A DNA stretch of 64,000 nucleotides from Haloprofundus halophilus (GCF_003439925.1 NZ_QQRR01000001.1:248001-312000), one strand, 5' to 3'; shown: positions 9,172-18,832, counted from the first letter of the stretch. Program-made: numbers and translations. Notes: generated by a model not told the origin, from the letters alone.

Positions 9172-10226
9172 CAGACGAACTCGACGCGACGATCTACTAC
9201 GACGACGACGCAGACGCAACGTACCTCGACGGCAAGACGGTCGCCGTACTCGGCTACGGCAGTCAGGGCCACGCCCACGCGCAGAACCTCGCCGACAGCG
9301 GGGTCGACGTGGTCGTCGGACTGCGCGAGGACTCGGCCTCCCGCGCCGCTGCGAGAGACGACGGCCTGGAGGTAGCGACGCCCGTGGAGGCGGCCGCCGC
9401 CGCCGACGTCGTCTCCGTACTGGTACCCGACACGGTCCAGCCGTCGGTGTACGAGGCCATCGAGGACGAACTCGAACCCGGCGACACGCTGCAGTTCGCC
9501 CACGGGTTCAACATCCACTACAACCAGATTCAGCCCTCCGAGGACATCGACGTGACGATGGTCGCGCCGAAGTCGCCGGGCCACCTCGTCCGCCGCAACT
9601 ACCAGGCCGACCAGGGCACGCCCGGTCTCGTCGCCATCTACCAGGACACGACCGGCGACGCGAAAGGCGAGGCGCTGGCGTACGCGAAGGCCATCGGCTG
9701 CACTCGCGCGGGCGTCGTCGAGACGACGTTCCGCGAGGAGACCGAGACAGACCTGTTCGGCGAGCAGGCGGTGCTGTGCGGCGGCGTCACCTCGCTGGTG
9801 AAGACGGGTTACGAGACGCTCGTCGACGCGGGCTACAGCCCCGAGATGGCGTACTTCGAGTGCCTCAACGAGCTCAAACTCATCGTCGACCTGATGTACG
9901 AGGGCGGGCTCGGCGGGATGTGGGACTCGGTCTCCGACACCGCCGAGTTCGGCGGTCTCACCCGCGGCGACGTCGTCGTCGACGACCACGCCCGCGAGCG
10001 GATGGAGGAGGTGCTCGAACAGGTCCAGAACGGGACGTTCGCCCGCGAGTGGATCGTCGAGAACCAGGCCGGCCGCCCGAGCTACGAGCAACTGCGCGAG
10101 TCCGAGAAGAACCACGACATCGAGGCCGTCGGCGAGGAACTGCGCGGCCTGTTCGCGTGGGCGGAGGAGGAACAGAGCGAGACGACGGACGAGGACGAAG
10201 ACGAGAAATCGCGAGTGAGAGCATGA
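9168..10226 (+). CDS. ilvC: ketol-acid reductoisomerase
   Basis: 352 residues, class I length plus an acidic tail. Converts acetolactate to dihydroxyisovalerate with NAD(P)H and Mg. The Rossmann motif is [17 protein letters not shown] with the cofactor-specificity loop [12 protein letters not shown]. The metal-binding knotted domain shows [12 protein letters not shown] and [17 protein letters not shown], with the conserved Asp/Glu ligands. The loop after VVVGLRE contains Ser residues typical of NADPH binding, but specificity needs a test. The halophilic C-terminal tail ([15 protein letters not shown]) is not part of the fold. Confidence 0.96.
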   Translation: MTDELDATIYYDDDADATYLDGKTVAVLGYGSQGHAHAQNLADSGVDVVVGLREDSASRAAARDDGLEVATPVEAAAAADVVSVLVPDTVQPSVYEAIEDELEPGDTLQFAHGFNIHYNQIQPSEDIDVTMVAPKSPGHLVRRNYQADQGTPGLVAIYQDTTGDAKGEALAYAKAIGCTRAGVVETTFREETETDLFGEQAVLCGGVTSLVKTGYETLVDAGYSPEMAYFECLNELKLIVDLMYEGGLGGMWDSVSDTAEFGGLTRGDVVVDDHARERMEEVLEQVQNGTFAREWIVENQAGRPSYEQLRESEKNHDIEAVGEELRGLFAWAEEEQSETTDEDEDEKSRVRA

Positions 10227-10525
10227 GCGAACGAAACCGACGAAGCGGACGAAACCAGAGCACGACCGAGAAACGAACGATGGCCGACGTGAGCCACACG
10301 CATCCGACCACGCGCGAGACGTTCGGCGCGGTGTTCCAGCGGGGGCCAGCGATGGCCGACGGCGGTGCGAAAGGCCGAACGGGTCGACGGGGCGAGACGA
10401 TGCGCGACGTGGACCACACGCCCCGACACGGCGAGGACGTCTCGGAGGTGTGGGCGCGCGGCGGCAACGAGCGACAGACCGTACGCGACCTACGACGGAG
10501 CGAGGGTGAACCGGTAGATGAGTGA
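10223..10525 (+). CDS. orphan small protein between ilvC and leuC, with an internal duplication
   Basis: 100 residues, unusually basic for this genome. The start overlaps the ilvC stop (ATGA) and the end overlaps leuC by 8 nt, so it is part of the operon. Two related segments are visible: residues 20-41 ([20 protein letters not shown] then RG) and 60-80 ([20 protein letters not shown] then GG), sharing M-x-DV-x-HT and V-[FW]-x-RG. The His/Asp content could bind metal or RNA. I do not recognise a family. Position suggests a regulator or assembly factor of the leucine enzymes. A start at M20 (10280) is also possible. Confidence 0.65.
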   Translation: MSERNRRSGRNQSTTEKRTMADVSHTHPTTRETFGAVFQRGPAMADGGAKGRTGRRGETMRDVDHTPRHGEDVSEVWARGGNERQTVRDLRRSEGEPVDE

Positions 10526-11939
10526 GGGCACGCTGTACGACAAGGTGTGGGACCGCCACGCCGTCGCCGAACTACCGACCGGCCAGACCCAACTGTTCGT
10601 CGGCCTCCACCTCATCCACGAGGTGACGAGTCCGCAGGCGTTCGGCATGCTGCGCGAGCGCGAGATGAAGGTCGCCTACCCCGAACTGACCCACGCGACG
10701 GTCGACCACATCGTCCCCACGGCGGACCAGTCGCGCCCCTACGGCGACGCCGCCGCCGAGGAGATGATGGCGGAACTGGAGGAGAACGTCCGCGAGGCGG
10801 GCATCGACTTCTCCGACCCGACGAGCGGCGACCAGGGTATCGTCCACGTCATCGGCCCGGAGCAGGGCATCACCCAGCCCGGCAAAACCATCGTCTGCGG
10901 CGACTCCCACACCTCGACGCACGGCGCCTTTGGAGCGTTGGCGTTCGGCATCGGCACCAGCCAGATTCGAGACGTACTCGCCACCGGCTGTGTGGCGATG
11001 GAGAAGCAGAAGGTGCGGAAGATAGAGGTCACCGGCGAACTCTCCGAGGGCGTCGAAGCCAAGGACGTCATCCTCGAAGTCATCCGCCGCCTCGGCACCG
11101 ACGGCGGCGTCGGCTACGTCTACGAGTACGCCGGCGAGGCCGTCGAGAACCTCGACATGGAGGGGCGGATGAGCATCTGCAACATGTCCATCGAGGGCGG
11201 CGCTCGCGCGGGCTACGTCAACCCCGACGAGACCACCTACGAGTGGTTGGCGGAGACCGACGAGTTCGCCGACGACCCCGAGAAGTTCGAGCGACTGAAG
11301 CCGTACTGGGAGTCGATCCGCTCCGACGACGACGCCGAGTACGACGACGTGGTCGTCGTCGACGGCGACGAACTCGAACCGGTCGTCACGTGGGGCACCA
11401 CGCCCGGTCAGGGCGTCGGCGTCACCCAGTCGATTCCCGCGCCCGAAGAGCTACCCGAGGAGAAGCGGGAGACCGCGAGAATGTCGCAGGAGCACATGGG
11501 CGTCGAACCCGGCGACACGATGGAGGGCTACGAGATCGATGTCGCCTTCCTCGGGTCGTGTACGAACGCCCGCCTGCCCGACCTGCGCCGCGCGGCGAAA
11601 ATCGTCGAGGGGCGGCAGGTCCACCCCGACGTCCGCGCGATGGTCGTCCCCGGCAGTCAGCGTGTTCAAGAACGAGCCGAGAGAGAGGGCCTCGCCGACG
11701 TGTTCCGCGAGGCCGGCTTCGACTGGCGCAACGCCGGTTGCTCGATGTGTCTCGGGATGAACGAGGACCAGCTGGAGGGCGACGAAGCCTGCGCGTCCTC
11801 GTCGAACCGGAACTTCATCGGCCGGCAGGGAAGCAAAGACGGCCGGACGGTTCTGATGAACCCGCAGATGGTCGCCGCGGCGGCGCTCGAAGGGAGAGTT
11901 ACCGACGTGCGGAACCTCTCGGAGGTGACGACGGTATGA
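10518..11939 (+). CDS. leuC: 3-isopropylmalate dehydratase, large subunit
   Basis: 473 residues, the usual length for bacterial-type LeuC. With LeuD it isomerises 2-isopropylmalate to 3-isopropylmalate using a 4Fe-4S cluster. The start [14 protein letters not shown] is typical. Substrate and cluster motifs include [20 protein letters not shown]. The cluster cysteines are in [13 protein letters not shown] and [15 protein letters not shown]. Overlaps the preceding small gene by 8 nt and leuD by 4 nt. The cluster makes the enzyme oxygen-sensitive. Confidence 0.96.
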   Translation: MSEGTLYDKVWDRHAVAELPTGQTQLFVGLHLIHEVTSPQAFGMLREREMKVAYPELTHATVDHIVPTADQSRPYGDAAAEEMMAELEENVREAGIDFSDPTSGDQGIVHVIGPEQGITQPGKTIVCGDSHTSTHGAFGALAFGIGTSQIRDVLATGCVAMEKQKVRKIEVTGELSEGVEAKDVILEVIRRLGTDGGVGYVYEYAGEAVENLDMEGRMSICNMSIEGGARAGYVNPDETTYEWLAETDEFADDPEKFERLKPYWESIRSDDDAEYDDVVVVDGDELEPVVTWGTTPGQGVGVTQSIPAPEELPEEKRETARMSQEHMGVEPGDTMEGYEIDVAFLGSCTNARLPDLRRAAKIVEGRQVHPDVRAMVVPGSQRVQERAEREGLADVFREAGFDWRNAGCSMCLGMNEDQLEGDEACASSSNRNFIGRQGSKDGRTVLMNPQMVAAAALEGRVTDVRNLSEVTTV

Positions 11940-12565
11940 GCGCCGATGCAGCGGACGGACCGGCCGACACCGTCCGGCACGTCTCCGGCGCGGGCGTCCC
12001 CGTCCGCGGCAACGACATCGACACCGACCAGATAATTCCGGCGCGCTTCATGAAGGTCGTCACGTTCGACGGCCTCGGACAGTTCTCCTTCTTCGACCAG
12101 CGGTTTGGCGACGACGACGAGGAGAAGGACCACCCGTTCAACGAGGACCGCTTCCGCGACTCCTCGGTCCTCGTCGTCAACGCCAACTTCGGCTGTGGCT
12201 CCTCCCGCGAGCACGCCCCGCAGGCGCTGATGCGCTGGGGTATCGACGCCATCGTCGGCGAGTCGTTCGCCGAGATTTTCGCGGGCAACTGTCTCGCGCT
12301 CGGTATCCCGACGGTCACCGCCGACTCCGAGACCATCGCCGACCTACAGGCGTGGGCCGACGAGAACCCCGACGGCGACATCGACGTCGACGTCGAAGCC
12401 GAGACCGTCACCTACGGCGGCAACGAGGTCGCAGTCGACGTCGACGACGCCCAGCGGAAGGCGCTCGTCGAGGGCGTCTGGGACACGACGGCGCTGATGA
12501 AGTCGAACAGGAACGCCGTACAGGAGACGGCCGACTCGCTGCCGTACGTGGAGACGGATGACTGA
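11936..12565 (+). CDS. leuD: 3-isopropylmalate dehydratase, small subunit
   Basis: 209 residues, bacterial LeuD length and longer than methanogen forms. It supplies the swivel domain that closes the active site on LeuC. Key motifs are [15 protein letters not shown] near the N-terminus and [20 protein letters not shown]. The last 60 residues are more acidic and variable. ATG overlaps the leuC stop and its own end overlaps leuB by 8 nt, which favours co-translation of a stoichiometric complex. Confidence 0.95.
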   Translation: MSADAADGPADTVRHVSGAGVPVRGNDIDTDQIIPARFMKVVTFDGLGQFSFFDQRFGDDDEEKDHPFNEDRFRDSSVLVVNANFGCGSSREHAPQALMRWGIDAIVGESFAEIFAGNCLALGIPTVTADSETIADLQAWADENPDGDIDVDVEAETVTYGGNEVAVDVDDAQRKALVEGVWDTTALMKSNRNAVQETADSLPYVETDD

Positions 12566-13541
12566 GCAGATAGTCGTCATCCCCGGCGACGGCATCGGTC
12601 AGGAGGTCGTCCCGGCGGCCGTCCGCGTGCTCGACGAGGTCGGCGAGTTCGAGTTCGTCGAAGCCGAAGCGGGCGACCGCGTGAAGGAGGAGACCGGCGA
12701 GGCACTGCCCGAGGAGACGTACGACCTCGTCGCCTCGGCGGACGCGACGCTGTTCGGCGCGGCGGGCGAGACGGCCGCGGACGTCATCCTCCCGCTCCGG
12801 AGAGCGGTCGACTCGTTCGTCAACGTCCGCCCGGCGAAGGCGCACCCCGGCGTCGACGCGCTCCGCCCGGAGACCGACCTCGTGTTCCTCAGAGAGAACA
12901 CCGAGGGTGTCTACGCGGGCCACGAGGACCGTCTCAGCGACGACCTCTCGACGCTCACCCGGGTCGTCACCGACTCCGCCTCCCGGCGACTCGCCGAGTA
13001 CGCCTGCGAGTTCGTCTCTACGGGCGAGTACGACGACAGCGGCTTCACCGTCGCTCACAAGGCGAACGTGATGCGCGAGACGGACGGTCGGTTCCGCGAG
13101 GCCGTTCTCTCGGTCGCCGACGAACGCGGCGTCGACACCGACGAGGTGCTGATGGACGCGTTCGCGACGCGGGTCTGTCTCGACCCGACGCAGTTCGGCG
13201 TCGTCGTCTGTCCCAATCTGGCGGGCGACGTGCTCTCGGACCTCGCGGCGGGTCTCGTCGGCGGGCTCGGACTGCTGCCGTCGGCGAACGTCGGCCCCGA
13301 GCGCGCGCTCTTCGAACCGGTCCACGGCACCGCGCCCGACATCGCGGGCGAGGGCGTCGCCAACCCGGCGGCGACGCTGTTCTCGTCGGCGATGCTGCTC
13401 GAACACCTGGGTTACGACGAGGCCGGGACGAACGTCCGGTCGGCCGTCGAGTCCGTCCTCGAAGACGGCCCGCGGACGCCCGACCTCGGCGGCGACGCGT
13501 CCACCGAGGACGTGACGAGCGCCGTCGTCGAACGGCTCTGA
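12558..13541 (+). CDS. leuB: 3-isopropylmalate dehydrogenase
   Basis: 327 residues. Oxidative decarboxylation of 3-isopropylmalate to 2-oxoisocaproate, the third leucine-specific step. A member of the beta-decarboxylating dehydrogenase family: [10 protein letters not shown] at the start, [16 protein letters not shown] for substrate binding, [15 protein letters not shown] with the catalytic Lys, and the [19 protein letters not shown] adenine loop. The family also includes isocitrate and tartrate enzymes; the operon context decides for LeuB. It is the last gene of the run. Confidence 0.95.
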   Translation: MTEQIVVIPGDGIGQEVVPAAVRVLDEVGEFEFVEAEAGDRVKEETGEALPEETYDLVASADATLFGAAGETAADVILPLRRAVDSFVNVRPAKAHPGVDALRPETDLVFLRENTEGVYAGHEDRLSDDLSTLTRVVTDSASRRLAEYACEFVSTGEYDDSGFTVAHKANVMRETDGRFREAVLSVADERGVDTDEVLMDAFATRVCLDPTQFGVVVCPNLAGDVLSDLAAGLVGGLGLLPSANVGPERALFEPVHGTAPDIAGEGVANPAATLFSSAMLLEHLGYDEAGTNVRSAVESVLEDGPRTPDLGGDASTEDVTSAVVERL

Positions 13542-13563
13542 GGCCACCCGTTCGGTCCGCTCG

Positions 13564-13641
13564 TCGGACGACCCCAAGCAACCCACGCGTCGGACGGCCC
13601 CGAGCTACCCACGCGCCGGACAGCCCTAAACCACCCACGCG
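13564..13641 (+). repeat. 26-bp tandem repeat, three copies, after leuB
   Basis: Units at 13564-13589, 13590-13615 and 13616-13641, each ending in ACCCACGCG (or CCACCCACGCG) with drift in the middle. A partial fourth copy starts at 13642. The repeat lies in the gap between leuB and the PTS genes. Confidence 0.85.
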
Positions 13642-13734
13642 CCGAACGGTTCAGAGATGTCCCCGGTCACGACCGGTCTCTTTCTCGACACGACCGACCA
13701 AAAGTAGCTTTCGCTGCGCGCCGTACACACTGGC

Positions 13735-13848
13735 ATGAGTCGAGACCACATCGACGACATCGAGCGGCTCCCGTCCGCGGAACCAACATTCGACGAGCGA
13801 ACCGGCGGCGGAGACGCCCGGCCGACAGGCGAGGAGGCGATGGCGTGA
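13735..13848 (+). CDS. 37-residue ORF coupled to ptsH
   Basis: Starts at ATG 13735, about 30 nt after an AT-rich AAAAGTAG element. Its TGA overlaps the ptsH ATG (TGATG at 13846-13850). It is acidic (MSRDHIDDIERLPSAEPTFD...) with no motif I recognise. It may be a real small protein, a coupling leader, or the remnant of a lost gene in a PTS operon. Its spacing to the promoter suggests that it is translated from a nearly leaderless transcript and delivers ribosomes to ptsH. Confidence 0.5.
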   Translation: MSRDHIDDIERLPSAEPTFDERTGGGDARPTGEEAMA

Positions 13849-14153
13849 TGGAGCGAACCGTCACCATCGTCCCCGAGGCGGGACTGCACGCGCGTCCGGC
13901 CTCGAAGTTCGTGCAGACGGCGAACGAGTACGACGCCGAGGTGACGATAGAGAAAATCGACGGCGACGGCGGACCGGTGAACGCCGCCAGCATGCTCTCG
14001 GTGACGAGCCTCAACGCGGCCCACGGCGACGAGGTGCGACTCGCCGCGGAGGGCGACGATGCCGAGGCGGCGCTCGACGCGCTCGAAGAGATACTGTCGA
14101 CTCCTGAAGCCGGCGACGACGGGGACGACGGGAACGACGGGGACGGGGAGTGA
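13848..14153 (+). CDS. ptsH: phosphocarrier protein HPr
   Basis: 101 residues. The phosphohistidine site is G12-L-H14-A-R-P-A near the N-terminus. The region around Ser48 (AASMLSVTSLNAA) corresponds to the regulatory Ser46 loop of bacterial HPr. The last 15 residues are a Gly/Asp-rich tail. HPr passes phosphate from enzyme I to a sugar- or dihydroxyacetone-specific acceptor. The ATG at 13848 overlaps the TGA of the 37-residue ORF; ptsI follows after 7 nt. Haloarchaeal PTS genes are thought to be of bacterial origin. Confidence 0.93.
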   Translation: MERTVTIVPEAGLHARPASKFVQTANEYDAEVTIEKIDGDGGPVNAASMLSVTSLNAAHGDEVRLAAEGDDAEAALDALEEILSTPEAGDDGDDGNDGDGE

Positions 14154-14160
14154 CCGCCCC

Positions 14161-15867
14161 GTGAGCGAACGAACGCTCTCCGGCGTCGGCGCGACGCCGC
14201 TGTCGGGCGTCGGCACCGTCGTCTGGTACCGCCCCGGCGAGGCGCTCGAACTCGACGACCCGCCGGAACCGGACGCCGTCGACCCGGCGACCGAGCGCGA
14301 GCGCTTCGAGGCGGCCAGAGACGCCGCCCGCGACGAACTGGAGGCCGAGCGCGAACGCGCCCGCGAGCGGGTCGGCGACGAGGAGGCCGCTATCTTCGAC
14401 GCGCACCTCCAGTTTCTCGACGACCCCCAGATCGGCGACGCCGTCGGGAACGAACTCGACGGCGGACTCCCGGCCGAACACGCCATCCGCGAGGGCTTCG
14501 CCGGCCCCATCGAGCAGTTCGAGGGGATGGAAGGCCGGATGGCCGAGCGCGCCGACGACCTCCGCGACATCCGCGACAGACTCCTTCGCCTCTTGGTCGG
14601 CGGCGAGCGGACCGACCTCTCGGCGCTGCCCGAGGGGAGCGTCGTCTTCGCCGAGCGGCTCACGCCGAGCGACACGGCGCAGCTCGACCCCGAGGTCGTC
14701 TCGGGGTTCGTCACCGCTACGGGTGGGAGAACGTCGCACGCGGCCATCTTCGCGCGGTCGCTCGCGCTCCCGGCGGTCGTCGGCGTCGGCGACGACCTGT
14801 TCGCCGTCGAGGAAGGCACGGAAGTCGTCGTCGACGGCGATACCGGCGACGTGGTTCTCGACCCGAACGAGGAGACGCGCGCGGCGGCCGCCGACACCGA
14901 CCGCGCGGAGGTTCGCCGCGAACCGGTGGCGACGACCGACGGCAAATCCGTCGAGGTGGCGGCGAACGTCGGCCAACCCGCCGAACTGGAAGGCGCGGTC
15001 GAGCAGGGAGCCGACGGTATCGGCCTCTACCGGACCGAGTTCCTCTTTCTCGAACGCGAGTCGTCGCCGGACGAGGAGGAGCAGTACGAGGCGTACGTCG
15101 AGGCGCTGGACGCTTTCCCCGATGGCCGGGTCGTCGTCCGGACGCTCGACGTCGGCGGCGACAAACCCATCCCGTACCTCGAACTGCCCGAGGAGGAGAA
15201 CCCGTTCCTCGGCGAGCGCGGCATCCGGCGCTCGCTCGGCGTCGACGCCGACCTCTTCGAGACGCAACTGCGCGCGCTCCTTCGGGCGGCCGCAGACGGC
15301 GCGGGCGACCTGGCGGTGATGGTGCCGATGGTCGCCACCGTCGAGGAGTTCGAGCAAGCGCGCGAGAGGCTCGACTCGGTCGCCGCCGACCTCGAAAGCG
15401 AGGGAATCGACGGCGAGACCCCGGAGTTCGGCCTGATGATAGAGACGCCGTCGGCGGCGTTCATGGCCGACGAGTTCGCCGCCCGAGCGGACTTTCTCTC
15501 CATCGGGACGAACGACCTCACGCAGTACGTGATGGCGGCCTCTCGCGGGAACGAACGCGTCTCGGAACTGCACGACCCGCAACACCCGCCTGTGCTGCGC
15601 GCCATCGCGCGGACCGTCGAAGGAGCGGAGGGAACCGACGCGTGGGTCGGCATGTGCGGCGAGATGGCGGGCGACCCCGACCTCACGGAACTACTCGTCG
15701 GCCTCGGCCTCGACGAACTGAGCATGAGCGCCGTCACGATTCCGGAGGTGAAGGCGAACGTCGCCGAGACGGACCGTGAGTCGGCCGGGGAACTCGCGGC
15801 GCGGACGCTCCGGGCGAGCACCAAGCGCGACGTCGAACGGCTGCTGGACGACGAGACAGCGGACTGA
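14161..15867 (+). CDS. ptsI: phosphoenolpyruvate-protein phosphotransferase (enzyme I)
   Basis: 568 residues from GTG 14161. It takes phosphate from PEP and gives it to HPr. The N-terminal swivel domain has the phosphohistidine in TGGRTSHAAIFARSLALPAV. The C-terminal TIM barrel binds PEP (IGLYRTEFLFLERES, RTLDVGGDKPIPYL, FLSIGTNDLTQYVMA, GMCGEMAGDP). All key residues are present, so the enzyme should be active. No enzyme IIA, IIB or IIC lies in this window, so the final acceptor must be encoded elsewhere or be a dihydroxyacetone kinase. Ends 97 nt before a separate small gene. Confidence 0.95.
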   Translation: MSERTLSGVGATPLSGVGTVVWYRPGEALELDDPPEPDAVDPATERERFEAARDAARDELEAERERARERVGDEEAAIFDAHLQFLDDPQIGDAVGNELDGGLPAEHAIREGFAGPIEQFEGMEGRMAERADDLRDIRDRLLRLLVGGERTDLSALPEGSVVFAERLTPSDTAQLDPEVVSGFVTATGGRTSHAAIFARSLALPAVVGVGDDLFAVEEGTEVVVDGDTGDVVLDPNEETRAAAADTDRAEVRREPVATTDGKSVEVAANVGQPAELEGAVEQGADGIGLYRTEFLFLERESSPDEEEQYEAYVEALDAFPDGRVVVRTLDVGGDKPIPYLELPEEENPFLGERGIRRSLGVDADLFETQLRALLRAAADGAGDLAVMVPMVATVEEFEQARERLDSVAADLESEGIDGETPEFGLMIETPSAAFMADEFAARADFLSIGTNDLTQYVMAASRGNERVSELHDPQHPPVLRAIARTVEGAEGTDAWVGMCGEMAGDPDLTELLVGLGLDELSMSAVTIPEVKANVAETDRESAGELAARTLRASTKRDVERLLDDETAD

Positions 15868-15964
15868 GTTCCGTCGCCGACACCGTCGTTTCGGAGGCGA
15901 TTTTCCCTCCGGTTCCGCTCACCGCGGGCCGATGCTTATACCCGTGGCCCGTGAAGATGCGACC

Positions 15965-16114
15965 ATGCCCGAGATCCACCTCGACGACGAAACCGTCAGC
16001 CGACTCGACAGCCTCCGCGAGGAGGACGAGGAGTACGACGAGATAGTCAACGAACTCATCAACATCTACGAAGCGGGCGAACTGACGCTGTTCCACGGCG
16101 GCGACGAGATCTGA
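15965..16114 (+). CDS. 49-residue DUF7557-like halophilic protein
   Basis: MPEIHLDDETVSRLDSLREE followed by DEEYDEIVNELINIYEAGEL and a short GGDEI end. The pattern is a short strand, then two helices, as in small antitoxin-like proteins. From memory it matches a short haloarchaeal family annotated DUF7557 (unverified). ATG 15965 lies about 30 nt after a CTTATACCC TATA-like element. No toxin partner is adjacent, so it stands as a solitary small acidic protein. Confidence 0.75.
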   Translation: MPEIHLDDETVSRLDSLREEDEEYDEIVNELINIYEAGELTLFHGGDEI

Positions 16115-16151
16115 GACCCCCGTCCTGTTTCCGTTCACGCGTCCGAACCGC

Positions 16152-16598
16152 TCACTCCTGGTAGGCGACGCGGACCTGCTGCCACTTTCCCTTCTGTTCG
16201 AGATGCGACTGTAGCTCGTCGGCGTACTCCTGGGTGAGCCGCTCGGCGCGTTCGAGTTTCTCCTGGTCGACACCGCCGCCGCCGCTCCCGAGTCCCAGTG
16301 CACCCTTTATCGAGTCGACGATGCCGCCACCGCCGCGGTTGCTCCGCTCGGGCGCGCCGCCCATCGACTGCATCTGCGAGCGGACGTTCTCCAGTTCGGG
16401 GATTATCTGCGGGACTTTCTCGGTGTTGGCGACGATGCGCGCGTTCTCGGGGTCGTCGGCGTTCTCGATTTCGAACTCGGTAGCGGTCATGACGAGCCCC
16501 CACTCCTGGCTCGTGAACGCCGAGTCCCGAATCCGCTGGTTGAACTCCCTGTCGACGGTCATCCGCTCGCCGACGATGCTGTCGGTCCAGTTCTGCAT
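16152..16598 (-). CDS. DUF5799-like conserved halophilic protein
   Basis: 148 residues from the ATG at 16598 (MQNWTDSIVGERMTVDREF); six further upstream residues are possible. An alpha/beta N-terminal part (SQEWGLVMTATEFEIENADD, ARIVANTEKVPQIIPELENV) is followed by a Gly-rich linker (GGAPERSNRGGGG) and a helical C-terminus. From memory it belongs to a haloarchaeal family annotated DUF5799; function unknown. No membrane segment or signal. Convergent with the DUF7557-like gene, with a gap of about 40 nt. Confidence 0.65.
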   Translation of the reverse strand: MQNWTDSIVGERMTVDREFNQRIRDSAFTSQEWGLVMTATEFEIENADDPENARIVANTEKVPQIIPELENVRSQMQSMGGAPERSNRGGGGIVDSIKGALGLGSGGGGVDQEKLERAERLTQEYADELQSHLEQKGKWQQVRVAYQE

Positions 16599-16773
16599 GC
16601 CCGACGTTTGGCACACCGCGAGTATCAGCGTTGTGTCCCGCCGCGAACCCGTCGGTTAGGAGCGCATCGGCGACGCGAACGCGCAGGGTTCACTACTCTC
16701 TCCCCGAGCGACGACGGTTTCGTCGGGGCGCGCTCGTCGTCGCGCTTATCACGCCGGCACACCCTCTCCGAGT

Positions 16774-18036
16774 ATGGAACGGTACGACCTGCTGTATCGA
16801 CTGTACGACGAGTTCGACACGAAGACGCTGCGGGAGTACCAGAACTTCGTCGACGTGTTCCCGCCGGTCGACTCCCGGGTCGCCCTCGACCACTGGCAGG
16901 AGGCCAACGACGAACTGGAGGAGCGAAAAGACGAGATTCGGTCGGCGTTCGCGATGGGTGCGACGTACGCCGAAGTCGCCGCGCGGGCGAGCAGAGAGCA
17001 GGCGTTTACGGCCCTCGACCTTCACTCGAAGTACGACCGGGCAGTGAACGCGCTGGTGTTGGACGTCGACGAGACGCTTCGCTCGGCGGGGCGCACCGAC
17101 AATGAGATCCCGCGCGACACGCTGCACATGCTCACCGAGTTCCACGACGCCGGCGTGCCCATCGTCATCTGCACCGGCCAGACGCTGGAGAACGTCAAGG
17201 GGTTCGCGATTCAGGGTCTCGGCAACGAACTCGTCCACTCCGGCGACGTGAGCATCGTCTACGAGGCCGGAACCGGCGTGTTCACGCCGGGCCACGGTTC
17301 CGACACCAAGCGGTTGCTGTACGAGGACCTCGACCCCGAGATTCAGTCGGTGTTCACCGAGATTCGCTCGCGGGTGCTGCCCGACGCCGCCGACGAACTC
17401 CGGCGGTCGGTCCACCTGCAGGGCAACGAGTTCAACGTCACGCTCAAGCCGAATTTCGAGACCGGGAGCAAGCGGGCCGCGGCGGTCATCGACGAGGGGC
17501 TCGTCTACCTGCTCGACCTGGTCGGCGAGGCGGTCGTCAACTCGTTGGACGCCGACGAGGGCGAACTGGGGGAGCCCGACCGCGGCCCGTCGTGGGCGCG
17601 GGCGTACTACGGGGACGCGGACAACGAGATCCGCGAGGTGCTCGAATCCGAACACGCCGCTCCCGAACTGTCGGTCGACGCCGTCCCCGAGGCCGTCGCC
17701 GCCCGGTTCGACCGAATCGACGTGGCGTACTACCACGCCGACGCCGCGGAAGTCGGGTCGCTCGAACTGAACAAGGCCGCGGGCGTCGAGTCCGCGCTCG
17801 ACGTGCTCGGCGTCGACGACCCGTTCGTTCTAGTGATGGGCGACAGCAAATCCGACCTCAGAGTGATGCGGTGGGCCGCCGACGCCGACGCCGGACTCGC
17901 CGCCGCCCCGGACCACTCCTCGCGCGACGTGCTCGCGCACGTGATGGACACCGACGAACTCGTCTTCGACCGAGGGCGCTCGGCGGAGATGCTCCAGACG
18001 ATATTCGTCCTCAACCTCCTGGCGAAACTGGAGTGA
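16774..18036 (+). CDS. HAD-superfamily hydrolase with a helical N-terminal extension
   Basis: 420 residues. The first 85 residues are helical and charged (ERYDLLYRLYDEFDTKTLRE). HAD motif I is ALVLDVDETLRSAG with both catalytic Asp. Motif II is VICTGQTLENVK. A cap domain fills the middle, and motif IV is VLVMGDSKSDLRVM. Such enzymes hydrolyse sugar phosphates or similar monoesters; with a cap insert the substrate is a small molecule. The specific substrate is unknown. A CTTATC element about 30 nt upstream fits a leaderless promoter. The layout (N-terminal helices plus C1/C2-capped HAD) is common in haloarchaea. Confidence 0.85.
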   Translation: MERYDLLYRLYDEFDTKTLREYQNFVDVFPPVDSRVALDHWQEANDELEERKDEIRSAFAMGATYAEVAARASREQAFTALDLHSKYDRAVNALVLDVDETLRSAGRTDNEIPRDTLHMLTEFHDAGVPIVICTGQTLENVKGFAIQGLGNELVHSGDVSIVYEAGTGVFTPGHGSDTKRLLYEDLDPEIQSVFTEIRSRVLPDAADELRRSVHLQGNEFNVTLKPNFETGSKRAAAVIDEGLVYLLDLVGEAVVNSLDADEGELGEPDRGPSWARAYYGDADNEIREVLESEHAAPELSVDAVPEAVAARFDRIDVAYYHADAAEVGSLELNKAAGVESALDVLGVDDPFVLVMGDSKSDLRVMRWAADADAGLAAAPDHSSRDVLAHVMDTDELVFDRGRSAEMLQTIFVLNLLAKLE

Positions 18037-18106
18037 ACGAGTCCTCGGACGAGAGTTTCACGGGCGTCGAAAGTACTATGTTCTCAACACGTATTCTGAC
18101 AGGACG

Positions 18107-18490
18107 ATGCGACTGCTCCCGTTCGCGTCGGCGTCCGCACTGGGTGACCGTCTCTCGCTCTCGGAGACGCCGTTCGACGAACGGGAGTTCACGAATCTCT
18201 GGTTTCTCGCCGCCCTCGGCTACGGCGTCGGCGACACCGTCACCACCATCGCGCTCATGGGCTACAGTCCGACCACCGTCGAGGGCAATCCGGTTCTCAG
18301 ATGGGCCGTCACCGAGTTCGGCCAGAGCGGCCTCGTCGGGCTGAAACTCGTCGCGTTCCTCGCGTGCCTCGCGCTCAGCCTCGACGCTGCTCGGGACGGA
18401 GACAGACTCTGGTACTACGCGCCGCCCATCGCGCTGACGCTCGTCGGGGCGTTCACCACCGTCTACAACGTTCGATTGATGCTCGGCTGA
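18107..18490 (+). CDS. small multi-pass membrane protein (DUF5658-like)
   Basis: 127 residues with three or four hydrophobic segments: LWFLAALGYGVGDTVTTIAL, GLVGLKLVAFLACLALSLDA and YYAPPIALTLVGAFTTVYNV. The motif GDTVTTIALMG...EGNPVLRWA, with EGNP after the first helix, is seen in haloarchaeal membrane proteins annotated DUF5658 (from memory). No transport or enzyme motif is evident. It stands alone, and the next gene is over 300 nt downstream. Confidence 0.7.
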   Translation: MRLLPFASASALGDRLSLSETPFDEREFTNLWFLAALGYGVGDTVTTIALMGYSPTTVEGNPVLRWAVTEFGQSGLVGLKLVAFLACLALSLDAARDGDRLWYYAPPIALTLVGAFTTVYNVRLMLG

Positions 18491-18800
18491 ACACCGGAGG
18501 TCACCAGCACCGCATTCGGACCCGGCACTCCGATTCCTGCTACCGATTTGCTGAGAGTTCGTCGTTGCGCGGGCGTTCGACCGCGTCCGGTCGTCCCGTG
18601 ACGCCTCACGCTGCCCCGGATACGAGGAGCGTCCGTTTACGCGCCGGACTGAGCGTCCACAACGTCGTTCAGAAGCCCGTTCGATACACTCTGCGGGCTC
18701 TACTGGCCCACCGAGATACCCCATATGCCGACCCAGATATGGACTGTGTCGCCGCAAAAATCCACGCTCCGAACACCCTTCTCTAGATACTGGTCGCAGA
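18491..18800. other. intergenic region with no recognisable gene
   Basis: About 310 bases with no ORF of typical codon use, no tRNA-like fold and no clear repeat. The region becomes AT-rich at the end, where the promoter of the next gene lies. Confidence 0.5.
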
Positions 18801-18810
18801 TTTTAAATAT
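18801..18810 (+). promoter_or_regulatory. TATA box of the winged-helix membrane gene
   Basis: TTTTAAATAT is centred about 27 nt upstream of ATG 18833, the standard distance for a leaderless haloarchaeal gene. It excludes the longer reading starting at 18725, which would begin before the promoter. Confidence 0.65.
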
Positions 18811-18832
18811 CATCCAAATTGACTACTCTGCG

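Noticed and set aside
8262-10559. A 765-codon minus-strand frame opposite ilvB-ilvN-ilvC
   Set aside because: It is basic and low in hydrophobic order, and the plus-strand genes have clear motifs.
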